From the NCBI GenBank assembly GCA_031400715.1, contig JANNQK010000131.1, positions 1 through 13,113 on the forward strand: 13,113 nucleotides of DNA. The letters run 5' to 3'. Each line of letters begins with the position of its first letter. Position 1 is the first letter of the stretch. Positions 7,679 to 13,113 of the stretch are shown here, one piece after another. The stretch is from VFMC01 sp031400715 (GTDB taxonomy: Bacteria; Actinomycetota; Acidimicrobiia; Acidimicrobiales; Ilumatobacteraceae). The notes below the pieces were generated by a model that worked only from the letters and a program-made list of their open reading frames with translations, made no database searches and was not told the origin of the DNA. The translations under genes and the position numbers were made by a program.

Positions 7679-7992
7679 GCGGTGAACGTCGCGAGGTGCG
7701 CGCGACGCTTGAGTTCTTCCAGGACCTTGATCGCCAACTCCGCGGTGAACGTGGACCGAGCGGCGAGCCGTCGACCAACGACTTCCAGACGTTCGAGTTG
7801 CTGGAGATCGTCGAACGCTTCGCGACCGGCTTCGATGATCTGGCCGAACTCATCCCTGGGAGGCGCGACTACCGCGTGCTGATCTCGACCGGCGTGCTTG
7901 TGCGTGCCTACTCCGTCGTCGGCCAACTGGGACGAGACGGGGCGGTCGAGCTGGTTTCGCTCGAGATCGACGTGGGGCACGACTGGACGTAG
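7675..7992 (+). CDS. RelE/ParE-like small protein, candidate toxin of a TA-like pair
   Basis: A 105-residue protein starting with GTG 7675 inside the GTGA overlap. Its order of elements resembles the RelE/ParE fold: an N-terminal strand-helix (RREVRATLEFFQDLDRQL), a central helix with DDLAELIPG, then the strands DYRVLISTGVLVRAYSVVG and VELVSLEIDV, where RelE-type toxins carry their yRv..g..r..y pattern. The catalytic residues of RelE cannot be recognised and the protein ends GHDWT, so the assignment is structural guesswork. The coupled gene pair in an accessory region with repeats supports a toxin-antitoxin role. An alternative is an uncharacterised conserved protein pair with a housekeeping role. 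Confidence 0.5.
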   Translation: MSGERREVRATLEFFQDLDRQLRGERGPSGEPSTNDFQTFELLEIVERFATGFDDLAELIPGRRDYRVLISTGVLVRAYSVVGQLGRDGAVELVSLEIDVGHDWT

Positions 7993-8033
7993 CCGACAAG
8001 GGCTCCGATGTCGTCAAAATGAACCATGGCGAG

Positions 8034-8432
8034 CTACACGTCTCGGAGGGTTGACGGTCTGCCGGGTCGGCGAAGCTGGATGCCGGTCTTGCTGAGCTCC
8101 CGGCGCATGGTGGTCGGGTTGATACCAAGATCGTCGCACAGCGTTGCCATCGGCTCGCCTGCCAGATACCGACGTGTGGCCTCTGCGTGAAGCTCATCGG
8201 TGAGTCTGCGTTCTGTCGCTCGACTCGGGACACCTCGACGTTGGAGGTGTCGTAGTGCTGTGTCCCGGTTGATCCCGAAGGCCGCGGCAAGTTGGCGAAC
8301 GTTGATGCCTGTGGCGTACAGGTCGACCAGGTTGTCGATCTCGTAGGGGGCCAACCGCCGTTGCCGTTGGAGTGTGGCCGTCGCGTGATTCGGGCGCTTT
8401 CGCCTGGCGAGGACCACGGGCAGGATCTCCAT
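8034..8432 (-). CDS. Helix-turn-helix DNA-binding protein, recombinase-associated type
   Basis: A 132-residue protein on the minus strand with two HTH units. The first, at about residues 28-66 (LAPYEIDNLVDLYATGINVRQLAAAFGINRDTALRHL), matches the Hin/resolvase-type HTH. The second lies at about 80-117 (AEATRRYLAGEPMATLCDDLGINPTTMRREL). The basic opening ARRKRPNHATATLQRQRRL is like that of small proteins often found next to actinobacterial serine recombinases. ATG 8432 gives the best fit to this pattern. The frame continues open to GTG 8606 and would give 190 residues, but that extra part is low-quality sequence. No Shine-Dalgarno is clear at either start. It has no catalytic domain, so it is either a regulator or a leftover from a mobile element. 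Confidence 0.6.
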   Translation of the reverse strand: MEILPVVLARRKRPNHATATLQRQRRLAPYEIDNLVDLYATGINVRQLAAAFGINRDTALRHLQRRGVPSRATERRLTDELHAEATRRYLAGEPMATLCDDLGINPTTMRRELSKTGIQLRRPGRPSTLRDV

Positions 8433-8694
8433 CGCCCGATCGAAGTGGTGCGGGGGGTTCGAAAGCCGTCCCTGATGGTCCACTCGTTGTTGCCGATTCG
8501 AAGTGCCCAGGTCAGGGTCGGGTTCGAAAGACGACAGAACAACTGCGGACGAATCGAGTCTCCGGTGGGCTTGCTCGAGATGAGCAAGATGTGAGGGAAG
8601 CAACACGTAGGCACTCTCGAGGATTCATCGAGTCGACGTCGTGCAGACAACTGGCATTCACGGATCTGACAGGTCGATCGACTGAGGTTTGCGC
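8433..8694. other. Intergenic spacer between the HTH gene and the PhoX-like gene
   Basis: This divergent spacer of 262 bp should carry the promoters of both flanking genes, but I see no strong TANNNT/-35 pair. It contains one good hairpin, CTTGCTC (8570-8576) and GAGCAAG (8582-8588) with a 5-nt loop. The minus-strand frame upstream of the HTH gene stays open through most of it (to 8606) but does not look like protein. Confidence 0.5.
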
Positions 8695-10497
8695 ATGCAT
8701 CGTCGACGCTTTCTCCAAGTCGGTTCCGCCACCACGCTCGCAGTTGCCTTCGGGGCGCAGTTCTGGCGGACCGCGTTCTCGGCTCCGGCCGTGCCGGCCG
8801 TCGGACCATACGGTCTTTTGGCTACAACCGCGAACGCCAATGGCCTGTTCCTGCCCGCCGGGTTCACCTCGCGAGTCGTGGCCGCCGCGGGGCAACTCGT
8901 CGGGTCGACCTCGTACCGCTGGCACGTGTCGCCGGACGGTGCCGCCACGTTCAGCCACCCGGATGGCTCGTGGACCCTGGTGTCCAACTCCGAGACGACG
9001 CCCGGTGGTGCGGGCTCAATGACGTTCGACCCGACGGGGGCGATCTCGGGAGCGCGGCGCATCCTCGACGGTACCCGCATCAACTGTGCCGGTGGCCCGT
9101 CGCCGTGGGGCACCTGGCTGTCATGTGAGGAGACCGGCGGCGGATACGTGTTCGATTGCCAGCCGCTGGGTCCGGCAACGTCGGCTGTTCGTCTCGATGC
9201 ACTCGGCCAACGCGCGCACGAGGCTGCGGCCGTCGACGCCGTCGGAAAGGTGATCTACACCACCGAGGACGACACCTCGAGCCGGTTCTACCGCTGGGTG
9301 CCCAACGTGTGGACGGGCGCCCGACCGGACTTCGCTGCCGGCGGCCGTCTCCAGGCGCTCTCGGCCAACCTCACGGCAGCGCTCAGTGCACCGACGCCCG
9401 TGACATGGGTCGATGTCTCCAACACCACCACCGGATACCGCGGGTCCAACAGTTCGGTGTTCAACCGAGGCGAGGGCTGCTGGATCGACGGCCGGGTCGT
9501 GTACTTCTGCTCGACCGGTGACTCCAACGTTTGGGCTGTCGACGGCGCTGCGCAGACGATCGAGTGCGTCTATCGCGGCGGCACTCCCGGTGCCTCGCTG
9601 ACCAACGCCGACAACATCGTGGTGCATGCTCCATCGAAGGATCTTTTCGTCGCGGAGGACTCCGGCAACCTGGAACTCCAGGTGATCACTTCCCCCTACG
9701 ACGATGGCCGCCGAGCCGTGGCACCGTTCATGCGCTTCAACACTGCCGGTGGGTCGGGCAGTGAGGTGGCCGGGCCCTGCTTCAGCCCCGATGGGACTCG
9801 TCTCTACGTCTCGAGTCAGCGGGGGACGGTTGCCAACCCAGGTGGGGGCGGCAGCGGTGTGACCTACGAGATCACCGGTCCGTTCCGCCGTTCCCCCGGC
9901 GGCTCGTTCCCGGGAACAGTTGTAACGACGACCACCGTCCCCGGCGCCACGACCACGACCACGGCGGCACCGCCGACGAGCGTCGATCTCATTCCGGCAA
10001 TCGGATCGACCTGGCGGATCCTCGACAACGGGACGAACCAGACTCCGGGCTTCGCGGCGCTGGCATTCAACGACAGCGCATGGAAGATGCAGACGGTGCA
10101 GAGTGGCCGGGTGCTCGGCTACGGAGACTCCGATTCGCAGGGCGGCATCTCGTTCGGACCGAGCAGCTCGCAGAAGTACGTCACCACGTACTTCCGGTCG
10201 ACGTTCTCTCTCACCGACCCATCACAGTTCGGGACCATCACCGCTGGGCTCATCCGCGACGATGGCGCCGTCGTCTACCTGAACGGCGTCGAACTGTTCC
10301 GTTCCAACATGCCGACAGGCACGATCACCTCGACGACGTTTGCGTCGAATGCAAGTCCCGAGCGCGCCGAGGATGTGCGCACCTTCGCTAACACGCTGCG
10401 TATCGGGACGAACGTGATCGCTATCGAGGTGCACCAGACCTCGCGGAGCTCATCCGACTTGGCGATGCGTTTTCGCCTCGTCGGCACACGCCGCTGA
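8695..10497 (+). CDS. Tat-exported PhoX/DUF839 family protein with C-terminal accessory domain
   Basis: A 600-residue protein starting at ATG 8695, with GAGG 7 nt upstream. The twin-arginine signal HRRRFLQVG plus a hydrophobic stretch ends near Ala-Pro-Ala at about 30. Residues about 40-396 are the DUF839/PhoX beta-propeller, with family-like stretches SPWGTWLSCEE (136-146), AHEAAAVD (174-181), FNRGEGCW (256-263), LTNADNIVVHA (302-312) and AGPCFSPDG (359-367). PhoX enzymes are exported Ca/Fe-dependent alkaline phosphatases, but many DUF839 proteins have no tested activity. A Thr-rich linker (408-428) leads to a C-terminal beta-sandwich domain (433-600) with YVTTYFRSTFSL and VVYLNGVELFR, of the type seen appended to secreted phosphatases and nucleases. 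The gene stands alone, between the HTH gene and the duplicated hydrolase tail. Confidence 0.85.
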   Translation: MHRRRFLQVGSATTLAVAFGAQFWRTAFSAPAVPAVGPYGLLATTANANGLFLPAGFTSRVVAAAGQLVGSTSYRWHVSPDGAATFSHPDGSWTLVSNSETTPGGAGSMTFDPTGAISGARRILDGTRINCAGGPSPWGTWLSCEETGGGYVFDCQPLGPATSAVRLDALGQRAHEAAAVDAVGKVIYTTEDDTSSRFYRWVPNVWTGARPDFAAGGRLQALSANLTAALSAPTPVTWVDVSNTTTGYRGSNSSVFNRGEGCWIDGRVVYFCSTGDSNVWAVDGAAQTIECVYRGGTPGASLTNADNIVVHAPSKDLFVAEDSGNLELQVITSPYDDGRRAVAPFMRFNTAGGSGSEVAGPCFSPDGTRLYVSSQRGTVANPGGGGSGVTYEITGPFRRSPGGSFPGTVVTTTTVPGATTTTTAAPPTSVDLIPAIGSTWRILDNGTNQTPGFAALAFNDSAWKMQTVQSGRVLGYGDSDSQGGISFGPSSSQKYVTTYFRSTFSLTDPSQFGTITAGLIRDDGAVVYLNGVELFRSNMPTGTITSTTFASNASPERAEDVRTFANTLRIGTNVIAIEVHQTSRSSSDLAMRFRLVGTRR

Positions 10498-10542
10498 GCG
10501 GCCACGGCAAGCGGGCGGGCTGTCGTCCTGAGCTCACGCGTC

Positions 10543-10618
10543 ACGATCCCGCCCGGTGAGGGGCACTTGTTTCCCGTCACACATTGGCGACAGATGCTCG
10601 CCGCGCTTGCCTGACGCT
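10543..10618 (+). pseudogene. Direct repeat copy B: orphan 3' end of an alpha/beta-hydrolase gene
   Basis: This 76-bp sequence repeats the last coding bases of the hydrolase at 7398-7473 (3 mismatches, no gaps). It still reads PGEGHLFPVTHWRQMLAALA and the stop, with Val replaced by Ala at the last residue. Nothing of the hydrolase precedes it, so it is a fragment. It lies 60 bp before the VapB-type antitoxin. The repeats bracket 3.1 kb, which might be an inserted cassette that used this sequence as its target, or the result of a segmental duplication. Confidence 0.88.
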
Positions 10619-10662
10619 CGCCCCCGAGGCGGCGGGACAGGGTTTCAACGATCGAACGGCGT

Positions 10663-10678
10663 TGTATGCTGGCATACA
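10663..10678 (+). promoter_or_regulatory. Palindromic operator over the promoter of the vapBC-like pair
   Basis: TGTATGCTGGCATACA is a perfect 7-2-7 palindrome. It contains the -10-like TATGCT (10665-10670), which ends 7 nt before the ATG at 10678, so a protein bound here would block RNA polymerase. Ribbon-helix-helix antitoxins such as the one encoded next typically bind short palindromes at their own promoters, so autoregulation is the likely role. Confidence 0.7.
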
Positions 10679-10911
10679 TGCAGAGGACGACCGTGAAACT
10701 GCCAGATGAACTCGATGCCCGCCTTCGCCACGAGGCCCAACGACGGGGAAGCACCGTGTCGGCGCTCACTCGTGAAGCAATCGAGAATCTGCTGGGAGTC
10801 CAACACGGCAAGCGACGGCTGCTCGCTGCCGGTGCAGGCGCAAGCGGTCGCGACGACATCTCGGAGCGAATCGAAGAGATCCTTGCCAACGAGGTCCAGC
10901 CATCGCACTGA
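10678..10911 (+). CDS. VapB-type ribbon-helix-helix antitoxin
   Basis: A 77-residue protein. Residues 3-40 form a ribbon-helix-helix: the strand RTTVKLPDEL, then helix DARLRHEAQRRG, then STVSALTREAIENLL, as in CopG/Arc antitoxins. The C-terminal part (45-77), with helix ISERIEEILANEV, would bind and neutralise the partner. The start is ATG 10678, preferred over ATG 10666, because the -10 and the operator overlap the latter and RTTVKLP follows directly. The stop TGA overlaps the toxin reading frame. It probably represses its own promoter through the palindrome at 10663-10678. Confidence 0.88.
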   Translation: MQRTTVKLPDELDARLRHEAQRRGSTVSALTREAIENLLGVQHGKRRLLAAGAGASGRDDISERIEEILANEVQPSH

Positions 10912-11312
10912 TCGTTGACGCCGGGCCCCTCTTCGCCTACGTCGATCGCGATGACCGGCACCATGCCGCCAGCCTGGAACTCCTCGAGACGCACCCTGGG
11001 CCTCTCATCGTGCCGACACTGGTCATCACCGAGGTCACCTACCTCCTCGGCACACGCCTCGGAGCGGACGCTGAAGTGCGCTTCCTCGGCGACCTTGCCG
11101 CAGGAAACCTCCTGGCGGAATCGGTCGCAGCCAGCGACTGGATGCGAATAGCCGAACTCGTTGCCACCTATCGCAGTCTCCCGCTCGGAACGACCGACGC
11201 TTCGGTGATCGCGACAGCCGAACGACTCGGCATTCGAGACATCGCCACGCTCGATCGTCGAACTTTCACCGTCGTGCGATCACGACTCGGCGACCTCACG
11301 CTTCTGCCCTGA
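10902..11312 (+). CDS. VapC-type PIN-domain ribonuclease toxin, non-canonical start
   Basis: A 136-residue PIN domain, the usual size for VapC endoribonucleases. The four acidic metal ligands are visible: Asp6 in LIVDAGPL, Glu44 in VITEVTYLL, Asp99 in GTTDASVIATAE, and Asp118 in IATLDRR. The frame overlaps the antitoxin gene. There is no ATG, GTG or TTG upstream of Asp6; the first is a GTG at 11010, which would remove the first catalytic residue. Two starts are possible: ATC 10902, with GAGG (10891-10894) 7 nt upstream, or CTG 10908, which overlaps the antitoxin TGA as CTGA. By position, ATC 10902 corresponds to where homologues begin MALIVD, suggesting an ATG to ATC change. Toxin production could be lowered or lost. 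Confidence 0.8.
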   Translation: MALIVDAGPLFAYVDRDDRHHAASLELLETHPGPLIVPTLVITEVTYLLGTRLGADAEVRFLGDLAAGNLLAESVAASDWMRIAELVATYRSLPLGTTDASVIATAERLGIRDIATLDRRTFTVVRSRLGDLTLLP

Positions 11313-11595
11313 GCCGAGCCGCCAACCCACGCTTGGCCTGGTCAGGGCGTCGATCGAGTATCCGCTCGCTCGGGCACGTTCGTCTGTTGCTCAAGCCCTT
11401 TGCGGCACACGACGTCTCGTTGGATCCCCGCGAGCGAAGCTTCAGGCTGGGCTCCGCGCAAGGTCGTCCTCGGTGACGCTGAGCAACGCCGCGTTGCGAC
11501 TCCGGACACCTGGGGCGGAGAGGCGACGAAATGCTCGCAGCCTGAGTGGCGTCCTCCGGCGAGGGTCCAACACGCGAACCCGCATCACGATCCGA
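11313..11595. other. Gene-free stretch between the PIN toxin and the IS remnant
   Basis: I see no convincing gene here. On the minus strand the frame of the recombinase fragment stays open to 11296, including a stretch SRGSNETSCAAKGLSN (about 11395-11440) reminiscent of the variable C-terminal tails of serine recombinases. This may be the rest of that gene, displaced by the IS fragment, but the similarity is only by impression. Confidence 0.4.
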
Positions 11596-11738
11596 GTGAA
11601 GCGCCCCGGGTCTGGTGGAGGCTCTCGTGTGCCCTGGGTTGCGCGCGGTCAGCTTGCTTGGTCGCGGGCGTGTTGGTGGTGGTGGCGAAGCTCGTACTCG
11701 GTAGGGCTGAGCATGCCGAGCGACGAGTGGCGCCGGCC
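11596..11738 (-). mobile_element. Remnant of an IS3-family insertion sequence
   Basis: On the minus strand the last 28 codons of an IS3-type OrfB transposase can be read (RRHSSLGMLSPTEYEL...), ending in a TGA at 11649-11651. HSSLGMLSPxEYE is the hallmark end of the DDE integrase core of these transposases. The sequence downstream of that stop reaches a terminal-repeat-like end, TGAAGCGCCCCGGGTC, at 11596-11611 (plus strand), which resembles IS3-family inverted repeats. Everything upstream of the RRHSSLG codons is missing, and recombinase sequence begins at once. Only about 143 bp of the element remain, and it cannot move on its own. Confidence 0.75.
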
Positions 11739-11739
11739 G

Positions 11740-11909
11740 CGTGCGGAAGGGCGCTGCACGTGTCGAAGTGACTTCGTTGTCCTCATGGACGTACAGCTTC
11801 TCGAAGATCGACTGGTTCATCTGCCGACGCACATTTGGAGCGGCCGCGAGGTGAGCCCGTTCGCAGTTCCTGGCGAACTCGATGGCAACGCTGAGATTCG
11901 TCAACCCGA
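11740..11909 (-). pseudogene. C-terminal fragment of a serine recombinase (resolvase/invertase large type)
   Basis: On the minus strand this frame encodes LTNLSVAIEFARNCERAH, then APNVRRQMNQSIFEKLYVHED, then AAPFRT. This is the usual helical region and strand before the end of large actinobacterial serine recombinases, which have patterns like RRxxNQAxFExLxV and AEPFxxLL. The catalytic and recombinase domains, which would lie to the right, are absent: the sequence there is of a different origin. The left end is cut at APFRT, directly against the IS3 remnant. It is thus broken on both sides and has no function. Confidence 0.7.
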
Positions 11910-12046
11910 CGGGCGGGCGGATGGTGCGGCGCTTCTTCCTGGGCGACAAGGGCGATCACTACGCTCTGCCCGGCGGTTTGCCAGAAGAGGAGCGAGGCCC
12001 CGGCCTCGAAGTTTCGCGCCGCGGCGGCGCGCAGAGGGAGACGACG
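11910..12046. other. Junction between actinobacterial-type and alphaproteobacterial-type sequence
   Basis: Recombinase similarity stops near 11910, and from 12047 the gene content is Rhodobacteraceae-like. The exact switch cannot be placed by eye. The stretch holds a GC-rich hairpin (CGAGGC 11993-11998 with GCCTCG 12003-12008) and the strong Shine-Dalgarno GAGGGAG (12034-12040) of the next gene. The open frame from 11882 through it into the methyltransferase is fortuitous. Confidence 0.6.
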
Positions 12047-12940
12047 ATGGCAGAGATCACGCTTCTGGACGGGGGAATGGGGCAAGAGCTTGTGGCGCGC
12101 TCGGGCGACGAGCCGACGTCGCTGTGGGCGACACGGGTGATGATCGACCATCCGGGCATGGTGCGGGCGATCCATGAGGATTACTTTGCCGCAGGCGCGA
12201 CGGTGGCCACGACCAACACCTATGCCACCCACCATGATCGGCTGGAGCGGTTCGATCTGGACCATCTGTTCCAGGCGCTTCACTTGCGGGCACTGGCTGA
12301 GGCGCATGAGGCGCGGGGCACGCGGGTGGCGCGGATTGCGGGGTCGATCGGGCCGCTGAAGGCGAGCTATCGTCCCGATCTGGCCGAACCGGTGGAGGTC
12401 GCCGCGCCGAAGTATGCCGAGGTGGCGCGGATTCTGGGGCCGCATGTCGACATGATCCTGTGCGAGACGATGGCCTCGCTGGCGATGGCCGAGGCTGTGG
12501 CGTTGGGGGCGCAGGCATCGGGCAAGCCGGTCTGGCTGTCGGTTTCGGTTGATGATCAGGACGGAACACAGCTGCGGTCCGGCGAGCCTGTGGCGGATCT
12601 GGCCGGGATCGTGGCGCGGTATCCCGTGGCGGCGGTGCTGGCCAATTGCTCGGTTCCCGAGGCGATGGCGGCGGCCATGGGGGAGCTCCGCGGGCTGGGC
12701 CTGCCCTTCGGGGCCTACGCCAACGGGTTCACGCATATCAGCGACAACTACCTGAAGGACGCGCCAACGGTGAAGGAACTGACCCGTCGCCATGACCTGA
12801 CGCCCGAGAGGTATGGCGATTTCGCAATGGCCTGGCTCGGGATGGGGGCGACGATCGTGGGGGGCTGCTGCGAGGTGGGTCCGGCCCACATCACCCATCT
12901 GGCCGGGCGGTTGCGCGCCGCGGGACACGAGATTGTTTGA
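12047..12940 (+). CDS. Homocysteine S-methyltransferase family protein
   Basis: A 297-residue zinc-dependent methyltransferase that would transfer a methyl group (from betaine, S-methylmethionine or a similar donor) to homocysteine, yielding methionine. The zinc ligands are visible: Cys201 in LANCS and Cys274-Cys275 in VGGCCEVGPAHI. The N-terminal LLDGGMGQEL (6-15) and TNTYATHHDRL (56-66) are also typical. The start is ATG 12047, with GAGGGAG 6 nt upstream. A longer frame beginning at 11882 runs through unrelated sequence. The protein and the codon style (many GCG and CGG, few GAC-TCG runs) fit Rhodobacteraceae better than the actinobacterial genes to the left. The stop overlaps the next frame as TGATG. 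The methyl donor cannot be told from sequence. Confidence 0.88.
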   Translation: MAEITLLDGGMGQELVARSGDEPTSLWATRVMIDHPGMVRAIHEDYFAAGATVATTNTYATHHDRLERFDLDHLFQALHLRALAEAHEARGTRVARIAGSIGPLKASYRPDLAEPVEVAAPKYAEVARILGPHVDMILCETMASLAMAEAVALGAQASGKPVWLSVSVDDQDGTQLRSGEPVADLAGIVARYPVAAVLANCSVPEAMAAAMGELRGLGLPFGAYANGFTHISDNYLKDAPTVKELTRRHDLTPERYGDFAMAWLGMGATIVGGCCEVGPAHITHLAGRLRAAGHEIV

Positions 12941-13113
12941 TGTCGACCGACGGCTGCCCGGGAGGCTTCGGCAGTGATCCATCAGGATGATGAGGGCATC
13001 GCCGTGGACAAACCGACCGGGCCTTGTCGGTGCCGGGCAAGCTGGATGGGCCGTCGGCCGACTGTCTGGAGAGCCGCGTGCGAGCGACTACCGGTCTCGG
13101 GGGGCTGGTCGGG
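12940..13113 (+). pseudogene. RluA-type RNA pseudouridine synthase, 5' part, frame-disrupted (partial)
   Basis: ATG 12940 overlaps the methyltransferase TGA. The gene reads MSTDGCPGGF in that frame, then VIHQDDEGIAVDKPTG in the +1 frame (12974-13021), then LSVPGKLDGPSADCLESR back in the first frame (from 13024). Together these make the standard N-terminus of RluA-family synthases, whose VDKPxGLLSVPG motif is clear. Restoring it needs one base removed before 12974 and one base added at 13022-13023. The original frame meets a stop at 12988. Because the two shifts cancel and lie within about 90 bp at the window end, sequencing error is as likely as a true pseudogene. The gene continues past the window. 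Confidence 0.7.

Noticed and set aside
10666..10677. Upstream ATG start for the VapB-type antitoxin
   Set aside because: It lies inside the -10/operator palindrome, so a transcript would hardly include it; ATG 10678 fits the family start.
11993..12008. Terminator hairpin before the methyltransferase
   Set aside because: The stem is six pairs with a 4-nt loop and no T-tract; no gene is known to end here.
11882..12046. N-terminal extension of the homocysteine methyltransferase
   Set aside because: The first part is antisense to the recombinase fragment, and a strong Shine-Dalgarno marks ATG 12047.
11783..12982. Minus-strand 399-codon frame
   Set aside because: It is antisense to the homocysteine methyltransferase, whose motifs, zinc ligands and Shine-Dalgarno are clear on the plus strand.

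Overview
The window is high-GC and looks like an actinobacterium of the Acidimicrobiia (Ilumatobacter-like). This is inferred from the Thr-Pro linkers of secreted proteins, the dense GTG and TTG starts, short overlaps between genes, and several probable leaderless starts (a TANNNT hexamer 6-8 nt before the start codon). About the last 1.1-1.2 kb has a different style and reads like Rhodobacteraceae (Alphaproteobacteria), so the window may be an assembly chimera or a recent transfer.

Layout. Positions 1-3098 hold a tightly coupled operon: the tail of an unrecognised (possibly DUF4350) gene, a MoxR AAA+ ATPase, a DUF58 protein and a six-helix membrane protein, all joined by ATGA overlaps. Positions 3186-4481 encode a secreted or anchored Thr-rich protein with a C-terminal lectin-like beta-sandwich. 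Two unknown genes lie on the minus strand (4511-5405). Divergent from them is an inositol-monophosphatase family enzyme (5461-6213), followed by two facing copies of a 43-bp palindromic element and tRNA-Val(TAC) at 6371-6444.

Positions 6526-11312 look like an accessory region. An alpha/beta hydrolase is preceded by a possible 15-codon leader ORF. Its last 76 bp recur, 73/76 identical, at 10543-10618. Between these direct repeats are a candidate new toxin-antitoxin pair (7502-7992), a helix-turn-helix protein of a type seen beside recombinases (8034-8432, minus), and a Tat-exported PhoX/DUF839 protein with an extra C-terminal domain (8695-10497). Just after the second repeat copy is a VapBC-type pair (10678-11312) with a palindromic operator over its promoter. 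The PIN toxin of this pair has no ATG, GTG or TTG start.

Positions 11313-11910 are mobile-element debris on the minus strand: the C-terminus of a serine recombinase abuts the last 28 codons and the end of an IS3-family element. The sequence then switches to an alphaproteobacterial-type homocysteine S-methyltransferase (12047-12940), followed by a frame-disrupted RluA-type pseudouridine synthase that runs off the end.
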